Shown in pieces: positions 16,312 to 26,125 of a DNA stretch of 64,000 nucleotides. The number at the start of each line of letters is the position of its first letter. The first letter of the stretch is position 1. Under the pieces are notes generated by a model, which was not told where the DNA came from, ran no database searches, and saw only the letters and a list, made by a program, of their open reading frames with translations. Position numbers and translations under genes: made by a program. Source of the DNA: DATBSK01 sp964501785 (lineage in GTDB: Bacteria; Actinomycetota; Acidimicrobiia; IMCC26256; PALSA-555); assembly GCA_964501785.1 (NCBI GenBank), contig CAZCUD010000017.1, positions 25,976 to 89,975 on the forward strand, written 5' to 3'.

Positions 16312-19300
16312 ATGCAGGACGCGCTCCCGGGCCTCGGCGGGCCGGACGAATCGGACGGATCGGACGAGACGGGCAGGCTGGTCGTCGTGTCCCACGGGAC
16401 GGCGGCCCGTGACGAGCTGCTGTCCCTCGTCGCCCGCGCCCGGGGCGACGATCCCCTCGCCCCCGTCACCGTCGCCGTCCCCTCCCCCCTCGCCGGCCTC
16501 GCCCTGCGCCGGGCCATCGGTGCCCGCACCGGCTTCGTCAACGTCCGCTTCACCGCGCTCGCCCGCGTCGCCGAGCTCCTCGGCGCCCCCGCCCTCGCCG
16601 CCGACGGTCGCCGCCCCCTCACCTCCGCCCTGCGCCTCGAGGCGATCCACACGGTGCTGCACACCGACGACGGTCCGCTCGCCTCGGTGCGCGACCACCC
16701 GGCGACGGCCACCGCGCTCGCCGCCACGTTCACCGACCTCGACGAGCTCGGCGATGCCGAGCGGGCCGAGCTCGCCGGTCGGAGCGAGCGCGCAGCCGCG
16801 GTCGTGCGCCTGCACCGCGCGTTCGGCGAGCTCACGGCCGACTGCTACGACGTCGCCGACGTCGTGCGCGCCGCCGCCCGCGCCGTCGACGCCGACGCGC
16901 CGAGCGCCGCCGAGGTCGGCCACGTGGTCCTCCACCTCCCCACGTCGCTGACCCACGCCGAAGCAGACCTGCTCGCGGCCCTCGCCCGTCGCGGCCGCCT
17001 CACGGTCGTCCTCGGTCGGGCCGGCGACCCCGCCGTCGACGCCGGGCTCACCGACCACCTCGTGGCTCGGCTCCGGCCGATCGTCGGGCCGCCCACGGTC
17101 CGCGACGACGGTGCGCTCCCGCTCGCGCAGCGCCTCGTGTCGGCGCCCGACCCCGACGACGAGGTGCGCACCGTCGTGCGCGAGCTCGACGCCCGCGCGC
17201 GACGCGGCGAGCCGCTCGGGCGGGTCGCGATCCTCTTCCGAGTCGGCGAGCCCTACGAGCGACTGCTCCCCGAGCTGCTCGACGAGGCGTCGATCCCGTG
17301 GACGGGTCCCGCGCCCGGACGGGTCGCCGACGCCGCCGCGGGGCGCATCCTCCTCGGGCTGCTCGCGCTGCCCGACACCGAGCTCGCGCGCGACGACGTC
17401 GCCGCGTGGCTCGCCGCCGGACCGATCGTCGACCCCGCCGACGGGCGGCGCGTCAACGCGACGCGCTGGGACGTGCTCTCGCGCGAGGCCGGCGTGGTCG
17501 GTGGCGCGGAGCAGTGGGCCGAGCGCTTGCGGCTCCACCGCGAGGCGATCGCGGCCGACCTCGCCGACGTGCAGGCCGCCGGCGAGGCCAGCGAGTGGCA
17601 GATCGAGCGGTTGGCCCGCGCCGGCGACGACACCGCCGCGCTCGCCGCGTTCGTCGCCGACGTCGCCGACGCGCTCACCCCACCCGAGCCGGCCACGTGG
17701 GCGTCGCTCGCGCGGTGGGCCTCGGGCCTGCTCACCCGCTACGGCGGCACCGAGGCCCAGCGCCACGACTGGCCCGAGGCCGAGCTCGAGGCGGCGCGCA
17801 AGCTCACCACCACCCTCGACGAGCTGGCGGGCCTCGACGCCGTCGCCGGTGTCGGCTCGATCGGAGCCGGGCCGATCGACCTCGGTCGCTTCCGCCGCAC
17901 CCTGGTCGCCGAGCTCGACGCCCGGCTCGATCGGGTCGGGCGCTTCGGCACCGGCGTGCTCGTCGGCTCGCTCGGCCAGGCCTACGCGGGCGACTTCGAC
18001 GTCGTGTACGTGCTCGGCGCGGTCGAGGGGACGCTGCCCCCGCGCGGCCGCGAAGACCCGCTCCTCCCCGACCGCGAGCGGCGCGGGATCGACTCCCTCG
18101 CGCAGCACGCGACGCGCCGGCTCGAGGAGCGTCGCGACTACCTCGCTGCGCTCGCGTCGGCACCGGAGCGCATCCTCACGTTCCCCCGCGCCGACCCTCG
18201 CGCGCAGCGCAAACGGTTGCCCGCGCGCTGGGTGCTGGAGTCCGCGACCGCGCTCGCGGGGCACGACCTCACCGCGGAGGAGCTGCGCGACGAGATCGGT
18301 GCGACCGACTGGTTCGACGTCGTGCAGAGCTTCGAGGGGCTCGTGCGCCACGGGGAGCCGGCGTCCGACGCCGAGTACGCCCTGCGCACGCTGCGCGCCT
18401 GGCACGACGCGGGCCACGACCTCGCCGAGCACCCGCTCGCGGCGGGCGCACTCGCGCGCGGCTACGTCGCGGCCGCCGAGCGCAACGGGTGGCACGCCTC
18501 GCGCTTCGACGGCTTCCTCGGCGACAGCCCCGACCTGGCCCCCGGGCGTGAGCGCCCGACGTCACCGACCGCGCTCCAGGGCTGGGCCGAGTGCCCGTTC
18601 CGCTACTACCTGGGACGCGTCCTGCGCCTCCACGACATCCCGCGGCCCGAGGCCACCGAGGCGATCAGCGCGATCGACGAGGGCTCGCTGGTGCACGCGG
18701 TCCTCGAGGAGTTCGTGCGCGACTCCCCCACCCCCGCGACGCCCGACACGCCCTGGACGCCGGCCGACGCCGCGCGCATGGCCGAGATCGTCGCCCGCCA
18801 CTGCGCCGATGCCGAGCGGCGCGGCATCACCGGGCGCGAGGTGCTGTGGGAGCTGGCCCGCCGTCGCATCGTCGCCACCGCGCTGCGCTTCCTCGACGTC
18901 GACGAGCACGTGCGGGCAGGCCTCGGCGTGCTCCCGGCCGACGACGGGCTCGAGCGCGGCTTCGGCACCGACGGTCGACCGCCGGTCGAGGTCGACGTCG
19001 GGCGTGACGAGCCGGTGCGCTTCCGCGGCCGCATCGACCGGGTCGACCGCTCGCCCGACGGTGCGCGCACCGTCGTCTACGACTACAAGACCGGCACCCG
19101 CCGCCGCTACGAGGCGCTGGTCGACGATCCGGTCCACGGCGGGCGCCTCCTCCAGCTCCCGGTGTACGCGCTCGCCGCGCGCCAGCAGGAGGGCACCGAC
19201 GACGCGATCGCCGCCTACTGGTTCACCACCGATCCCCCCGGGAGCGCGCTGCTCCCCGTGCGGCTCGACGACGACACCGAGGAGCGCTTCGTCGAGGTCG

Positions 19301-19572
19301 TGTCGACGATCGTCGACGGGATCGCCCAGGGATGCTTCCCCGCCTACCCGGGCGAGCGGTCGTGGGACCACCGGGCGCTGCGCGAGACGTGGGCGTCGTG
19401 CCGGTACTGCGAGTTCGACCGGCTCTGCGCGGTCGACCGCGGAGTCGCCTGGGAGCGCATCGCCGACGATCCGGCCGCGGCGCCGTTCGTGGCGCTCGAC
19501 GAGGTCGACGACGAAGCGGACGAAGTCGGCGACGGCGACGGCGACGACGACGCAGCGGGGATCACGCCATGA
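16312..19572 (+). CDS. AddB-like Fe-S nuclease/helicase subunit
   Basis: A 1086-residue protein matching the AddB/RexB subunit of RecBCD-like double-strand-break processing enzymes. The C-terminal third carries a PD-(D/E)XK nuclease with VVYDYKTG (about 921-928) and the four cysteines of an iron-sulfur-stapled nuclease, C761, C1030, C1033 and C1039 (ECPFRYYLG and CRYCEFDRLC). The N-terminal helicase-like region has no Walker A motif, so it is probably not a motor and depends on its partner. Strong ribosome-binding site GGAGGAGGAGG before the ATG. Overlaps the AddA-like gene by ATGA. A RecB-family name is an equally acceptable description. Confidence 0.85.
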   Translation: MQDALPGLGGPDESDGSDETGRLVVVSHGTAARDELLSLVARARGDDPLAPVTVAVPSPLAGLALRRAIGARTGFVNVRFTALARVAELLGAPALAADGRRPLTSALRLEAIHTVLHTDDGPLASVRDHPATATALAATFTDLDELGDAERAELAGRSERAAAVVRLHRAFGELTADCYDVADVVRAAARAVDADAPSAAEVGHVVLHLPTSLTHAEADLLAALARRGRLTVVLGRAGDPAVDAGLTDHLVARLRPIVGPPTVRDDGALPLAQRLVSAPDPDDEVRTVVRELDARARRGEPLGRVAILFRVGEPYERLLPELLDEASIPWTGPAPGRVADAAAGRILLGLLALPDTELARDDVAAWLAAGPIVDPADGRRVNATRWDVLSREAGVVGGAEQWAERLRLHREAIAADLADVQAAGEASEWQIERLARAGDDTAALAAFVADVADALTPPEPATWASLARWASGLLTRYGGTEAQRHDWPEAELEAARKLTTTLDELAGLDAVAGVGSIGAGPIDLGRFRRTLVAELDARLDRVGRFGTGVLVGSLGQAYAGDFDVVYVLGAVEGTLPPRGREDPLLPDRERRGIDSLAQHATRRLEERRDYLAALASAPERILTFPRADPRAQRKRLPARWVLESATALAGHDLTAEELRDEIGATDWFDVVQSFEGLVRHGEPASDAEYALRTLRAWHDAGHDLAEHPLAAGALARGYVAAAERNGWHASRFDGFLGDSPDLAPGRERPTSPTALQGWAECPFRYYLGRVLRLHDIPRPEATEAISAIDEGSLVHAVLEEFVRDSPTPATPDTPWTPADAARMAEIVARHCADAERRGITGREVLWELARRRIVATALRFLDVDEHVRAGLGVLPADDGLERGFGTDGRPPVEVDVGRDEPVRFRGRIDRVDRSPDGARTVVYDYKTGTRRRYEALVDDPVHGGRLLQLPVYALAARQQEGTDDAIAAYWFTTDPPGSALLPVRLDDDTEERFVEVVSTIVDGIAQGCFPAYPGERSWDHRALRETWASCRYCEFDRLCAVDRGVAWERIADDPAAAPFVALDEVDDEADEVGDGDGDDDAAGITP

Positions 19573-22500
19573 GCGTCGAGCCGGTCGACGTCGCCGCCCG
19601 CCGGCGCGTGCGCGACGACCACGACGCGAGCCTGTTCGTCGAAGCCGGTGCGGGCACCGGCAAGACGACGGCGCTGGTCGACCGCGTGGTCGCGCTCGTC
19701 GCCCGGGGCGCAGTCGAGCTCCGCGAGCTCGCGGCGATCACGTTCACCGAGGCCGCGGCCGCGGAGTTGCGCGACCGCATCCGAGCCGGGCTCGAGGCCG
19801 CCGCCGCGGGCACCGTCGACTGGATCGACGACGAGCGCGCCCGAGCCCGCTGCCGGGCCGCGCTCGACGAGATCGACGACGCCGCGCTCACCACCTTGCA
19901 CGGCTTCTCCCAGCGCCTCCTCACCGAGTACCCGCTCGAGGCCGGGCTGCCGCCCGTCTTCGAGGTGCTCGACGACATCCGGGCCCGGGTCCGCTTCGAG
20001 CAGCGTTGGGGCGAGCTCGTCGACTCGCTCTTCGCGAACCCCGAGCTGCGGGAGGTGCTGCTGCGCGGGATGGTGCTCGGGCTGCGCTTCGACCACCTGC
20101 GCGACGTGGCGCGGATGCTCCACGACAACCACGACCGCGTCGGATCTCCCGACCCGGTGCCGGCGCTGCCGCCGCTCGACGTCGCTCCCCTGGTCGCGGC
20201 GCTCGACGCGGTGGTGGCGATGCGCGACCAGTGCAAGCTCGACGCCGACAAGCTCGCCGAGCACATCGACTCGGTCGTCGTGCCCCTGCGCGCCGAGCTC
20301 GCGTCGGAGCGACGCGACCTGCTCGACCTGCTCGCCTTCCTCGGTGACGCGCCCGACCCCGCCAAGCGCAGTGGCGGACGCAAGACGAGCTGGCGGTGTC
20401 CGATCGACGACGTGAAGGCCGCCACGCTGCACGCGAGCGAGGTGCTCGCCGAGCTGCTGTCCGCGCAGCGCCTGGCCGTGCTCGGCGCGCTGATCCACCA
20501 CGTCGTCGCGTTCGTCCGCACGTTCGCCGAGGAACGGCGAAGCGAGGGCACGCTCGAGTTCCACGACCTGCTGGTGCTCGCCCGCGACCTGCTCCGCGAT
20601 CGGTCCGACGTGAGAGCGGCGGCCGCCCGCCGCTGGCGCCGCATCCTGCTCGACGAGTTCCAGGACACCGATCCGCTCCAGATCCAGCTCGCCGCGCTCC
20701 TCACGACCCTCGATGCCGACGCGGGCGAGCGCGCGTGGCACGACCTGGCCGTCGAGTCGGGACGACTCGTCGTGGTGGGCGACCCCAAGCAGTCGATCTA
20801 CCGGTTCCGGCGGGCCGATCTCCGCGTGTACGACGTCGCCCGCTCGAGCCTCGGGCTCGATGCCGCCGCCCTCACGGAGAACTTCCGCTCCGTCCCGCCG
20901 ATCGTCGACTTCGTCAACCAGGTCTTCGAGGGCCTGCTGGTGCCCGACGCGCCGGGGCTCCAGGCCGCGCACGTGGCACTGCACGCGCACCGCGGCGCGC
21001 TCGACGACGCGAACCCGCCGGTGTCGGTGTTCGGTGACGTCAGCACCGACAACGTCGACCTGATCCGCGAGCAGGAAGCCGCCGACGTGGCGGCGATCGT
21101 GCAGCGCGTCGAGCGCGACCGCTGGCTCGTCAGCGACGCGAGCGGCGCCACGCGGCCCGCGACGTACTCCGACGTGGCGATCCTCATCCCGTCCCGCACG
21201 GTCCTGCCCGGCATCGAGGACGCGCTCGAGCGCGCCGGCATCCCGGCGCGGGTCGAGAGCCAGTCGCTGCTCTTCGCCACGGCCGAGGTCCGCGACCTGC
21301 TGTCGGTGCTGAGCGCGGTCGACGACCCGAGCGACCACATCGCCGTCGTCGCCGCGCTGCGCGCCCCCGCGTTCGGCTGCAGCGACCGAGAGCTCGCCGA
21401 CCACGTCGCGGCCGGCGGCTCGTGGGACTACCGGATCGAGCGCGAGGCGACCGTCGAGCAGCTCGGCGCCGAGCACCCGGTCGTGAGCGGGCTGCGCGCC
21501 CTCCGGGCGCTGTGGCACGAGCGCTGGTGGCGCAGCGTCAGCGAGACCGTCGAAGCCGTCGTGCGCGAGCGCCGGCTCCTGGAGCTCGCCGTCGCACGTC
21601 GTCGTCCTCGCGACCACTGGCGGCGCATCCGCTTCTTCGTCGACCAGGCCCGGGCCTGGGACGACGCCGGCGCCGGCGCGCTGCGGGGGTTCGTGGAGTG
21701 GGCTCGGGAGCAGGCCGACGAGCGCGCCCGCGTCCTCGAGTCGGTCGCCCCCGAGCCCGACGACGAGGCGGTGCGCATCCTCACCGTCCACGGCGCGAAG
21801 GGGCTCGAGTTCCCGATCGTGGTGCTCGCCGGGCTCAGCACGCAGCCGATGCGCTTCTCGCCCGCGGTCGTGTGGGACGACGACGGCCGGGCCGAGTACT
21901 TCAACGGCACGAAGCAGTCGGGCGCCCGCGTCGAGACACCGGGGTACGACGCGGCCGCCAAGGCCGAGGAGCTCCACGACAAGGCCGAGCGGCTCCGGTT
22001 GCTCTACGTCGCGATGACGCGTGCACGCGACCACCTGGTGGTCAGCCTCCATCGCAAGGAGAAGGCCGACTGCCACGCGCGATCGGTCGCCGAGCAGCTC
22101 GAGGGCGCCGAGTTCGACGTGCTCGACCCGGGCCCGCCCGAAGCCGCGGTGGCGTCCGAGCCCGGCACGTCACCGCCCGCCGAGCCCGCCGCCTTCGAGG
22201 AGTGGGCGGCTCGACGCGCGAGCGCGCTGGAACGTGCCGCCGTGCCGACGAGCGTCGCGGCGACGACGCTGGCGTCCGCCGAGCCCGACCGGACGGGCGC
22301 GGACGACGCCACCGAGCTCGACCCCGGGCTCGCCAAGGACGCGCCGGCCGACGACGCCCCACCGTGGCGACGGGGGCGGGCCAGCACGGCGGTCGGTCGC
22401 GCCGTGCACGCCGTGCTCCAGACGGTGAGCCTCCCCGATGCACCCGACCTCGCCGAGATCGCCCGGGCCCAGGCGCTCGCGGAGGGCGTCGGCGATCGCG

Positions 22501-22949
22501 AGGACGAGGTCCGCGCCTTCGCGCGCAGCGCCCTCGCCGCCCCCATCGTGCGGTCGGCGGTCGAGGGCGCCGACTCGCGGTGGTGGCGAGAGGTGCCGGT
22601 CGCGGCCACGGTCGACGGCCTGCTGCTGGAGGGCTTCATCGACCTCCTCGTCGAGATCGACGGCGAGCTCGTGGTCGTCGACTACAAGACCGACCAGCTC
22701 GACGACGCGCGGCTCGACGCGGCCCTCGCTCGCTACTCGGTGCAGGGCGCGGCGTACGCGCTCGCGCTCGAGGCGGCGCTCGGGCGGTCGGTCGCGCGCT
22801 GCGTGTTCGTGTTCGCCCGTCGTGGCGAGGCCGTCGAGCGCGAGGTCGCCGATCTCGATGCCGCGAAGGCCGAGGCCCGCCGTCGCATCGCCGAGCTCAC
22901 GACGGTCGCCGACACCCCGGGGGAACTCGGCACGCTCCTACAGCCATAG
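19569..22949 (+). CDS. AddA-like UvrD-family helicase/nuclease
   Basis: A 1126-residue superfamily-1 helicase fused to a nuclease. Walker A is EAGAGTGKT (K32), followed by ITFTEAAAAEL, TLHGF, the Walker B LLDEFQDTDPLQ, GDPKQSIYRFRRAD, TVHGAKGLEFP and the LLYVAMTRA arginine-finger motif. The C-terminal PD-(D/E)XK nuclease has FIDLL and VVVDYKTDQ (about 1036). It would unwind and resect DNA ends with the AddB-like subunit to load recombination proteins. The ATG at 19569 overlaps the partner's stop. AdnAB is the mycobacterial counterpart, but there both subunits are motors; here only this one is. Confidence 0.9.
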   Translation: MSVEPVDVAARRRVRDDHDASLFVEAGAGTGKTTALVDRVVALVARGAVELRELAAITFTEAAAAELRDRIRAGLEAAAAGTVDWIDDERARARCRAALDEIDDAALTTLHGFSQRLLTEYPLEAGLPPVFEVLDDIRARVRFEQRWGELVDSLFANPELREVLLRGMVLGLRFDHLRDVARMLHDNHDRVGSPDPVPALPPLDVAPLVAALDAVVAMRDQCKLDADKLAEHIDSVVVPLRAELASERRDLLDLLAFLGDAPDPAKRSGGRKTSWRCPIDDVKAATLHASEVLAELLSAQRLAVLGALIHHVVAFVRTFAEERRSEGTLEFHDLLVLARDLLRDRSDVRAAAARRWRRILLDEFQDTDPLQIQLAALLTTLDADAGERAWHDLAVESGRLVVVGDPKQSIYRFRRADLRVYDVARSSLGLDAAALTENFRSVPPIVDFVNQVFEGLLVPDAPGLQAAHVALHAHRGALDDANPPVSVFGDVSTDNVDLIREQEAADVAAIVQRVERDRWLVSDASGATRPATYSDVAILIPSRTVLPGIEDALERAGIPARVESQSLLFATAEVRDLLSVLSAVDDPSDHIAVVAALRAPAFGCSDRELADHVAAGGSWDYRIEREATVEQLGAEHPVVSGLRALRALWHERWWRSVSETVEAVVRERRLLELAVARRRPRDHWRRIRFFVDQARAWDDAGAGALRGFVEWAREQADERARVLESVAPEPDDEAVRILTVHGAKGLEFPIVVLAGLSTQPMRFSPAVVWDDDGRAEYFNGTKQSGARVETPGYDAAAKAEELHDKAERLRLLYVAMTRARDHLVVSLHRKEKADCHARSVAEQLEGAEFDVLDPGPPEAAVASEPGTSPPAEPAAFEEWAARRASALERAAVPTSVAATTLASAEPDRTGADDATELDPGLAKDAPADDAPPWRRGRASTAVGRAVHAVLQTVSLPDAPDLAEIARAQALAEGVGDREDEVRAFARSALAAPIVRSAVEGADSRWWREVPVAATVDGLLLEGFIDLLVEIDGELVVVDYKTDQLDDARLDAALARYSVQGAAYALALEAALGRSVARCVFVFARRGEAVEREVADLDAAKAEARRRIAELTTVADTPGELGTLLQP

Positions 22950-22968
22950 GCCGCGTCAACGTGCCGAG
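22926..22968. terminator. Inverted repeat at the end of the AddA-like gene
   Basis: Perfect 9-base arms CTCGGCACG (22926-22934) and CGTGCCGAG (22960-22968) surround the AddA-like stop codon with a 25-base loop, just before the convergent GAP-family gene. It could act as a weak terminator. It does not belong to the long-hairpin family seen elsewhere in the window. Confidence 0.35.
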
Positions 22969-22989
22969 AAGCCGGGATGGGACGCGAGA

Positions 22990-23673
22990 TCAGGCGGTCA
23001 GCAGGCCGAGGCCCTTGGCCAGCACCACGACGCCGATCACCAGCAGCAGCACGGTCATCACCGCGGCGTTGTGCTGCTCGAGCCAGACCTTCCAGCCGTC
23101 GAGCATCGTGCGGGCCTTGTCACCGCCGAACAGGTAGCTGACCAACGGCACGACGATGCCGAGGCTGCCGAGCACGACGAACACCGCGAGCGCGACGACC
23201 GCGTCCTCGGTCGACACGCCGAGCTGCGCGACGCTCGCCGCCGCACCCACCGTGAGGATGAGGTTCTTCGGGTTGACCGCGCTCAGCAGCACGCCGAGCG
23301 CGATCGCCTTCACCGGCGTCACGGAATCGATGGCCGCCATCCACTTCGGCGCCGGCGCCTGCTCGCCCGGCGCCGGCCGCTTCTTCCACTGACGGTGCGC
23401 CATCAGGATCAGCACGACGCCCAGGACGATCTTGAGCGTCGACGTGGTGTCCGACGCGTCGTTGTTGCTCGCGACGTCGGCGCTGTCGGCGATCACGTAG
23501 ACGATCGCGCTCAACACCGCGAGCCCGGCCACCCAGCCGAGCAGGAACGCAGGACCGTTCACCTTCGCTCGGGGCGAGAACAGCACCAGGATGATCCCGA
23601 CGATGGGGATCGGGCTGATCATCACCGCGACCGCCAGCGGCAGGATGTCGCTGATCGCCGGCCCCATGCTCAT
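22990..23673 (-). CDS. GAP/Sap-family membrane protein
   Basis: A 227-residue inner-membrane protein with about six hydrophobic segments and the conserved opening AVAVMISPIPIVGIILVLFSPRA, then FLLGWVAGL and SAVNPKNLILTVGAA, all typical of the GAP (Sap, sulfolipid-1-addressing protein) family related to LysE-like exporters. The role is probably export of a small lipid or metabolite. The ATG at 23673 overlaps the formylglycine-generating enzyme stop (ATGA); an alternative ATG lies two codons in. Last gene of a three-gene operon. Confidence 0.85.
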   Translation of the reverse strand: MSMGPAISDILPLAVAVMISPIPIVGIILVLFSPRAKVNGPAFLLGWVAGLAVLSAIVYVIADSADVASNNDASDTTSTLKIVLGVVLILMAHRQWKKRPAPGEQAPAPKWMAAIDSVTPVKAIALGVLLSAVNPKNLILTVGAAASVAQLGVSTEDAVVALAVFVVLGSLGIVVPLVSYLFGGDKARTMLDGWKVWLEQHNAAVMTVLLLVIGVVVLAKGLGLLTA

Positions 23674-24620
23674 GCTCCCCCGTCGGCTGCTACGCGGAAG
23701 CCGACGTTACCGGTCGAGCTGTCCGGCTCGTTGGCAAAGCGCGCGGAGACCCGGTAGCGACGGCAGTACGACATGTGGCACAGGTACGAGCCGCCTCGCT
23801 GCACTCGCTGCGATCCGTTCGCCGGACCCGTCGGTCCGGCGGCAGGCGATGCCGCGTAGTAGGCGGGGTCGAACCAGTCGGCGCACCACTCCCACACGTT
23901 GCCGGTGACGTTGCGCAGACCGAAGCCGTTGGGCTCGTAGGCGTCGACGGGCGCGGTCCCGAGGTAGCCGTCGGCGCCGGTGTTGCCACCCGGGAACTCG
24001 CCCTGGAAGACGTTCATCCGGTGCTCGCCGCCGGGCTCGAGGTCGTCGCCCCAGGGGAAGGCGTGCCCCGCGAGCCCGCCGCGCGCCGCGGCCTCCCACT
24101 CCGCCTCCGTCGGCAGCCGGGTCCCCGACCACCGGCAGTAGGCCCGTGCGTCGTTCCACGAGACGTGCACAACCGGGTGATCGGCGCGGTCGTCGACGCC
24201 CGACTGCGGCCCCTCGGGGTGCCGCCACGTCGCCCCCTCGACCTGTCGCCACCACGGCGCCTGCGCGACCGCCCGGGTGTCCGGGAAGTCGTCGGGCAGC
24301 AGCCCGCCGAACACGAACGACCACCCGTAGCGCTCGGCGTCCGTCACGTGCCCGGTCGCGTCGACGAAGCGCGCGAACGCCTCGTTGGTGACCGCGTGCA
24401 CGTCGATCCGGAACTCGTCGAGTCGCACCTCGTGGACGGGGGCCTCGCCGTCGCCCGGGTAGGCCCAGACCGAGTCGTCGCCCATCGCGAACGTCGTCGC
24501 CGGGATCGTCACGAGCGAGCCGAGGTGCTCTCCGTCCGGGTGCGCTCCCGCGGCATCCGTGCCCGCCGCGTCGGGAGCCTGGTCGCGCTCGCCGCGTCCC
24601 GGCGCGCAGCAGGCGCTCAT
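23670..24620 (-). CDS. Formylglycine-generating enzyme (sulfatase-modifying factor)
   Basis: Converts the cysteine in a CxPxR motif of sulfatases to formylglycine using copper and oxygen. The 316-residue protein has the FGE-sulfatase domain from about residue 35: LVTIPATTFAMGDD, RLPTEAEWEAAARGG, GNVWEWCADW and the active-site pair C281 and C286 in GGSYLCHMSYCRRYR, which is diagnostic of true FGE rather than generic SUMF1 proteins. The N-terminus MSACCAPGR contains two extra cysteines. Both catalytic cysteines are present, so it is probably active. The only CxPSR sulfatase in view is at 53921. Shares one base with the upstream gene's stop and overlaps the downstream start. Confidence 0.92.
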   Translation of the reverse strand: MSACCAPGRGERDQAPDAAGTDAAGAHPDGEHLGSLVTIPATTFAMGDDSVWAYPGDGEAPVHEVRLDEFRIDVHAVTNEAFARFVDATGHVTDAERYGWSFVFGGLLPDDFPDTRAVAQAPWWRQVEGATWRHPEGPQSGVDDRADHPVVHVSWNDARAYCRWSGTRLPTEAEWEAAARGGLAGHAFPWGDDLEPGGEHRMNVFQGEFPGGNTGADGYLGTAPVDAYEPNGFGLRNVTGNVWEWCADWFDPAYYAASPAAGPTGPANGSQRVQRGGSYLCHMSYCRRYRVSARFANEPDSSTGNVGFRVAADGGA

Positions 24621-25618
24621 CAGAGCTCGATCGTCTGGGTGAACTCGGTCTGGTGGGGCTCGAATCGGTCACGCCCGACGTCGGGTGCGAGCTGGCGGGC
24701 CGCCTTGTCCCCCTCACCCACGAGCACGCCGTAGACGAGGTTGGGACCCCACATCGCGACGCCGGCGGCACCGACCTCGCGCAGGCTTCGATGCGCGCGG
24801 ATGTAGCGACCGAAGGCGATCCAACGAGCGCGCACCTCGATGCCCGCGACGCTCAAGCGGAAGCCCGACGCGCGCGCGATCAGGTGCGGCAGGCCGTTCG
24901 CGAGGAGGATGAACCCGATGAACGCCGCGAGGTACCAGAAGAAGATGATGGCGAGCCCGGTCGCGGTGAAGATCGACACCAGCATGAGCCCGACGAATGG
25001 GATGCGGGTCTCGACGAGGCCGGCCGCGATCGCGCGCTTGCGCGCCTCCTGCACGTAGTCGCCCCACCACTCGGGACGATCGGGCCACAGCGGCGGCCCG
25101 GTGACGTGACCCCGCTCGTCGGCGTTCGCGCGCAGACCGCCGAGCACCATCCGGTCGGTCGCGGTCGCACCCTGCGCGTCGGACGGCACGACGACCACCA
25201 CCTGCGGACCGTGCTCCTGGACGTCGATGACGTCGCGGGCGGCGAGACCGAGCACCGTCGCCGCGACCGCGCGACCCGACGGTGTGCCCTCGTTCACCAC
25301 CGTGCCGACGATCGCGGGGTCGTCGGCGCTCGGCGGCTCGGCGAGCTCGTCCGGCACGTCGGACGCGGCACGCCGGCGTTCACCGCGTCGGCGCACCGTG
25401 GCCAACAGGTAGATCGCCCAGGCCGGGACGATCAACAGGAACGCGATCACGTACATGATCCCGCTCGTGACCCCATCCGCCTCGCCGGCCGCGGGCACCG
25501 AGAGCTTGCCGAAGACCGCGAAGCCCAGGACGATCAAGGTCGCGCCGACGATCGTGAACAGCAGCGCGATCGGCCACGAGAGCGGGTGGCTCCGCGAGGC
25601 GGTGACCGTGACGCGCAC
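24620..25618 (-). CDS. DUF2207-like membrane protein
   Basis: About 332 residues with two N-terminal membrane spans (WPIALLFTIVGATLIVLGF and IMYVIAFLLIVPAWAIYLL), a cytoplasmic middle containing AVAATVLGLAARDVIDVQEHG, and a further hydrophobic stretch (FVGLMLVSIFTATGLAIIFF and what follows). The layout resembles the C-terminal half of DUF2207 proteins; the large extracellular N-terminal domain of that family is missing. The GTG at 25618 is preferred because residues before it come from sequence antisense to the flavodoxin-like gene. First gene of the operon with the formylglycine-generating enzyme. Function unknown. Confidence 0.75.
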   Translation of the reverse strand: MRVTVTASRSHPLSWPIALLFTIVGATLIVLGFAVFGKLSVPAAGEADGVTSGIMYVIAFLLIVPAWAIYLLATVRRRGERRRAASDVPDELAEPPSADDPAIVGTVVNEGTPSGRAVAATVLGLAARDVIDVQEHGPQVVVVVPSDAQGATATDRMVLGGLRANADERGHVTGPPLWPDRPEWWGDYVQEARKRAIAAGLVETRIPFVGLMLVSIFTATGLAIIFFWYLAAFIGFILLANGLPHLIARASGFRLSVAGIEVRARWIAFGRYIRAHRSLREVGAAGVAMWGPNLVYGVLVGEGDKAARQLAPDVGRDRFEPHQTEFTQTIEL

Positions 25619-25669
25619 GGCGGCGAGGCTAGCGACGTGCGGGGCGTCGGTGTCACACTCCGCGTCCAG

Positions 25670-26125
25670 ATGCCCACGCTGCTGGTGGTGCACCACACCA
25701 CGTCACCGTCGCTCCAGGCCCTGTTCGACGCGGCCCACGCGGGCGCGACCGACCCGCAGATCGAGGGCGTCGAGGTGGTGGTGCGCGCCGCCCTCCAGGC
25801 CGGCGCGGCCGACGTCCTGGCCGCCGACGGCTACCTGCTCGGCACCCCCGCGAACCTGGGCTACATGTCGGGTGCGCTGAAGCACTTCTTCGACACCGTC
25901 TACTACCCCTGCCTGGAGTCGACCCGCCGCCGCCCCTACGGGCTGTACGTCCACGGCAACAACGACACCACCGGCGCGATCCGGTCGGTGGCGACGGTCA
26001 CCACCGGCCTGGAGTGGCGCCTGGCCCACGAGCCGGTGAGCGTCGTCGGCGAGCCCGCCCGGGGCGACCTCGACGCCTGCTGGGAGCTCGGCGCCACCCT
26101 CGCCGCCGGCCTCACCCTCCCGTGA
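25670..26125 (+). CDS. Flavodoxin-fold NAD(P)H:FMN reductase-like protein
   Basis: A 151-residue flavodoxin-like protein: the opening strand LLVVHHTTSPSLQAL is the phosphate-binding loop, GYLLGTPANLGYMSGALKHFFDTVYYP is the flavin-contact region typical of WrbA/NADPH-dependent FMN reductases, and YGLYVHGNNDTTGA follows. It probably carries FMN and reduces quinones or other acceptors. The ATG at 25670 is 51 bases from the divergent membrane-protein start. The stop TGA is at the base of a long hairpin. Confidence 0.82.
   Translation: MPTLLVVHHTTSPSLQALFDAAHAGATDPQIEGVEVVVRAALQAGAADVLAADGYLLGTPANLGYMSGALKHFFDTVYYPCLESTRRRPYGLYVHGNNDTTGAIRSVATVTTGLEWRLAHEPVSVVGEPARGDLDACWELGATLAAGLTLP

Noticed and set aside
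17111..20347. A 1078-codon plus-strand frame over the AddB/AddA genes
   Set aside because: Frame-shifted relative to both genes, dominated by Arg/Ser/Pro runs, with no domain.
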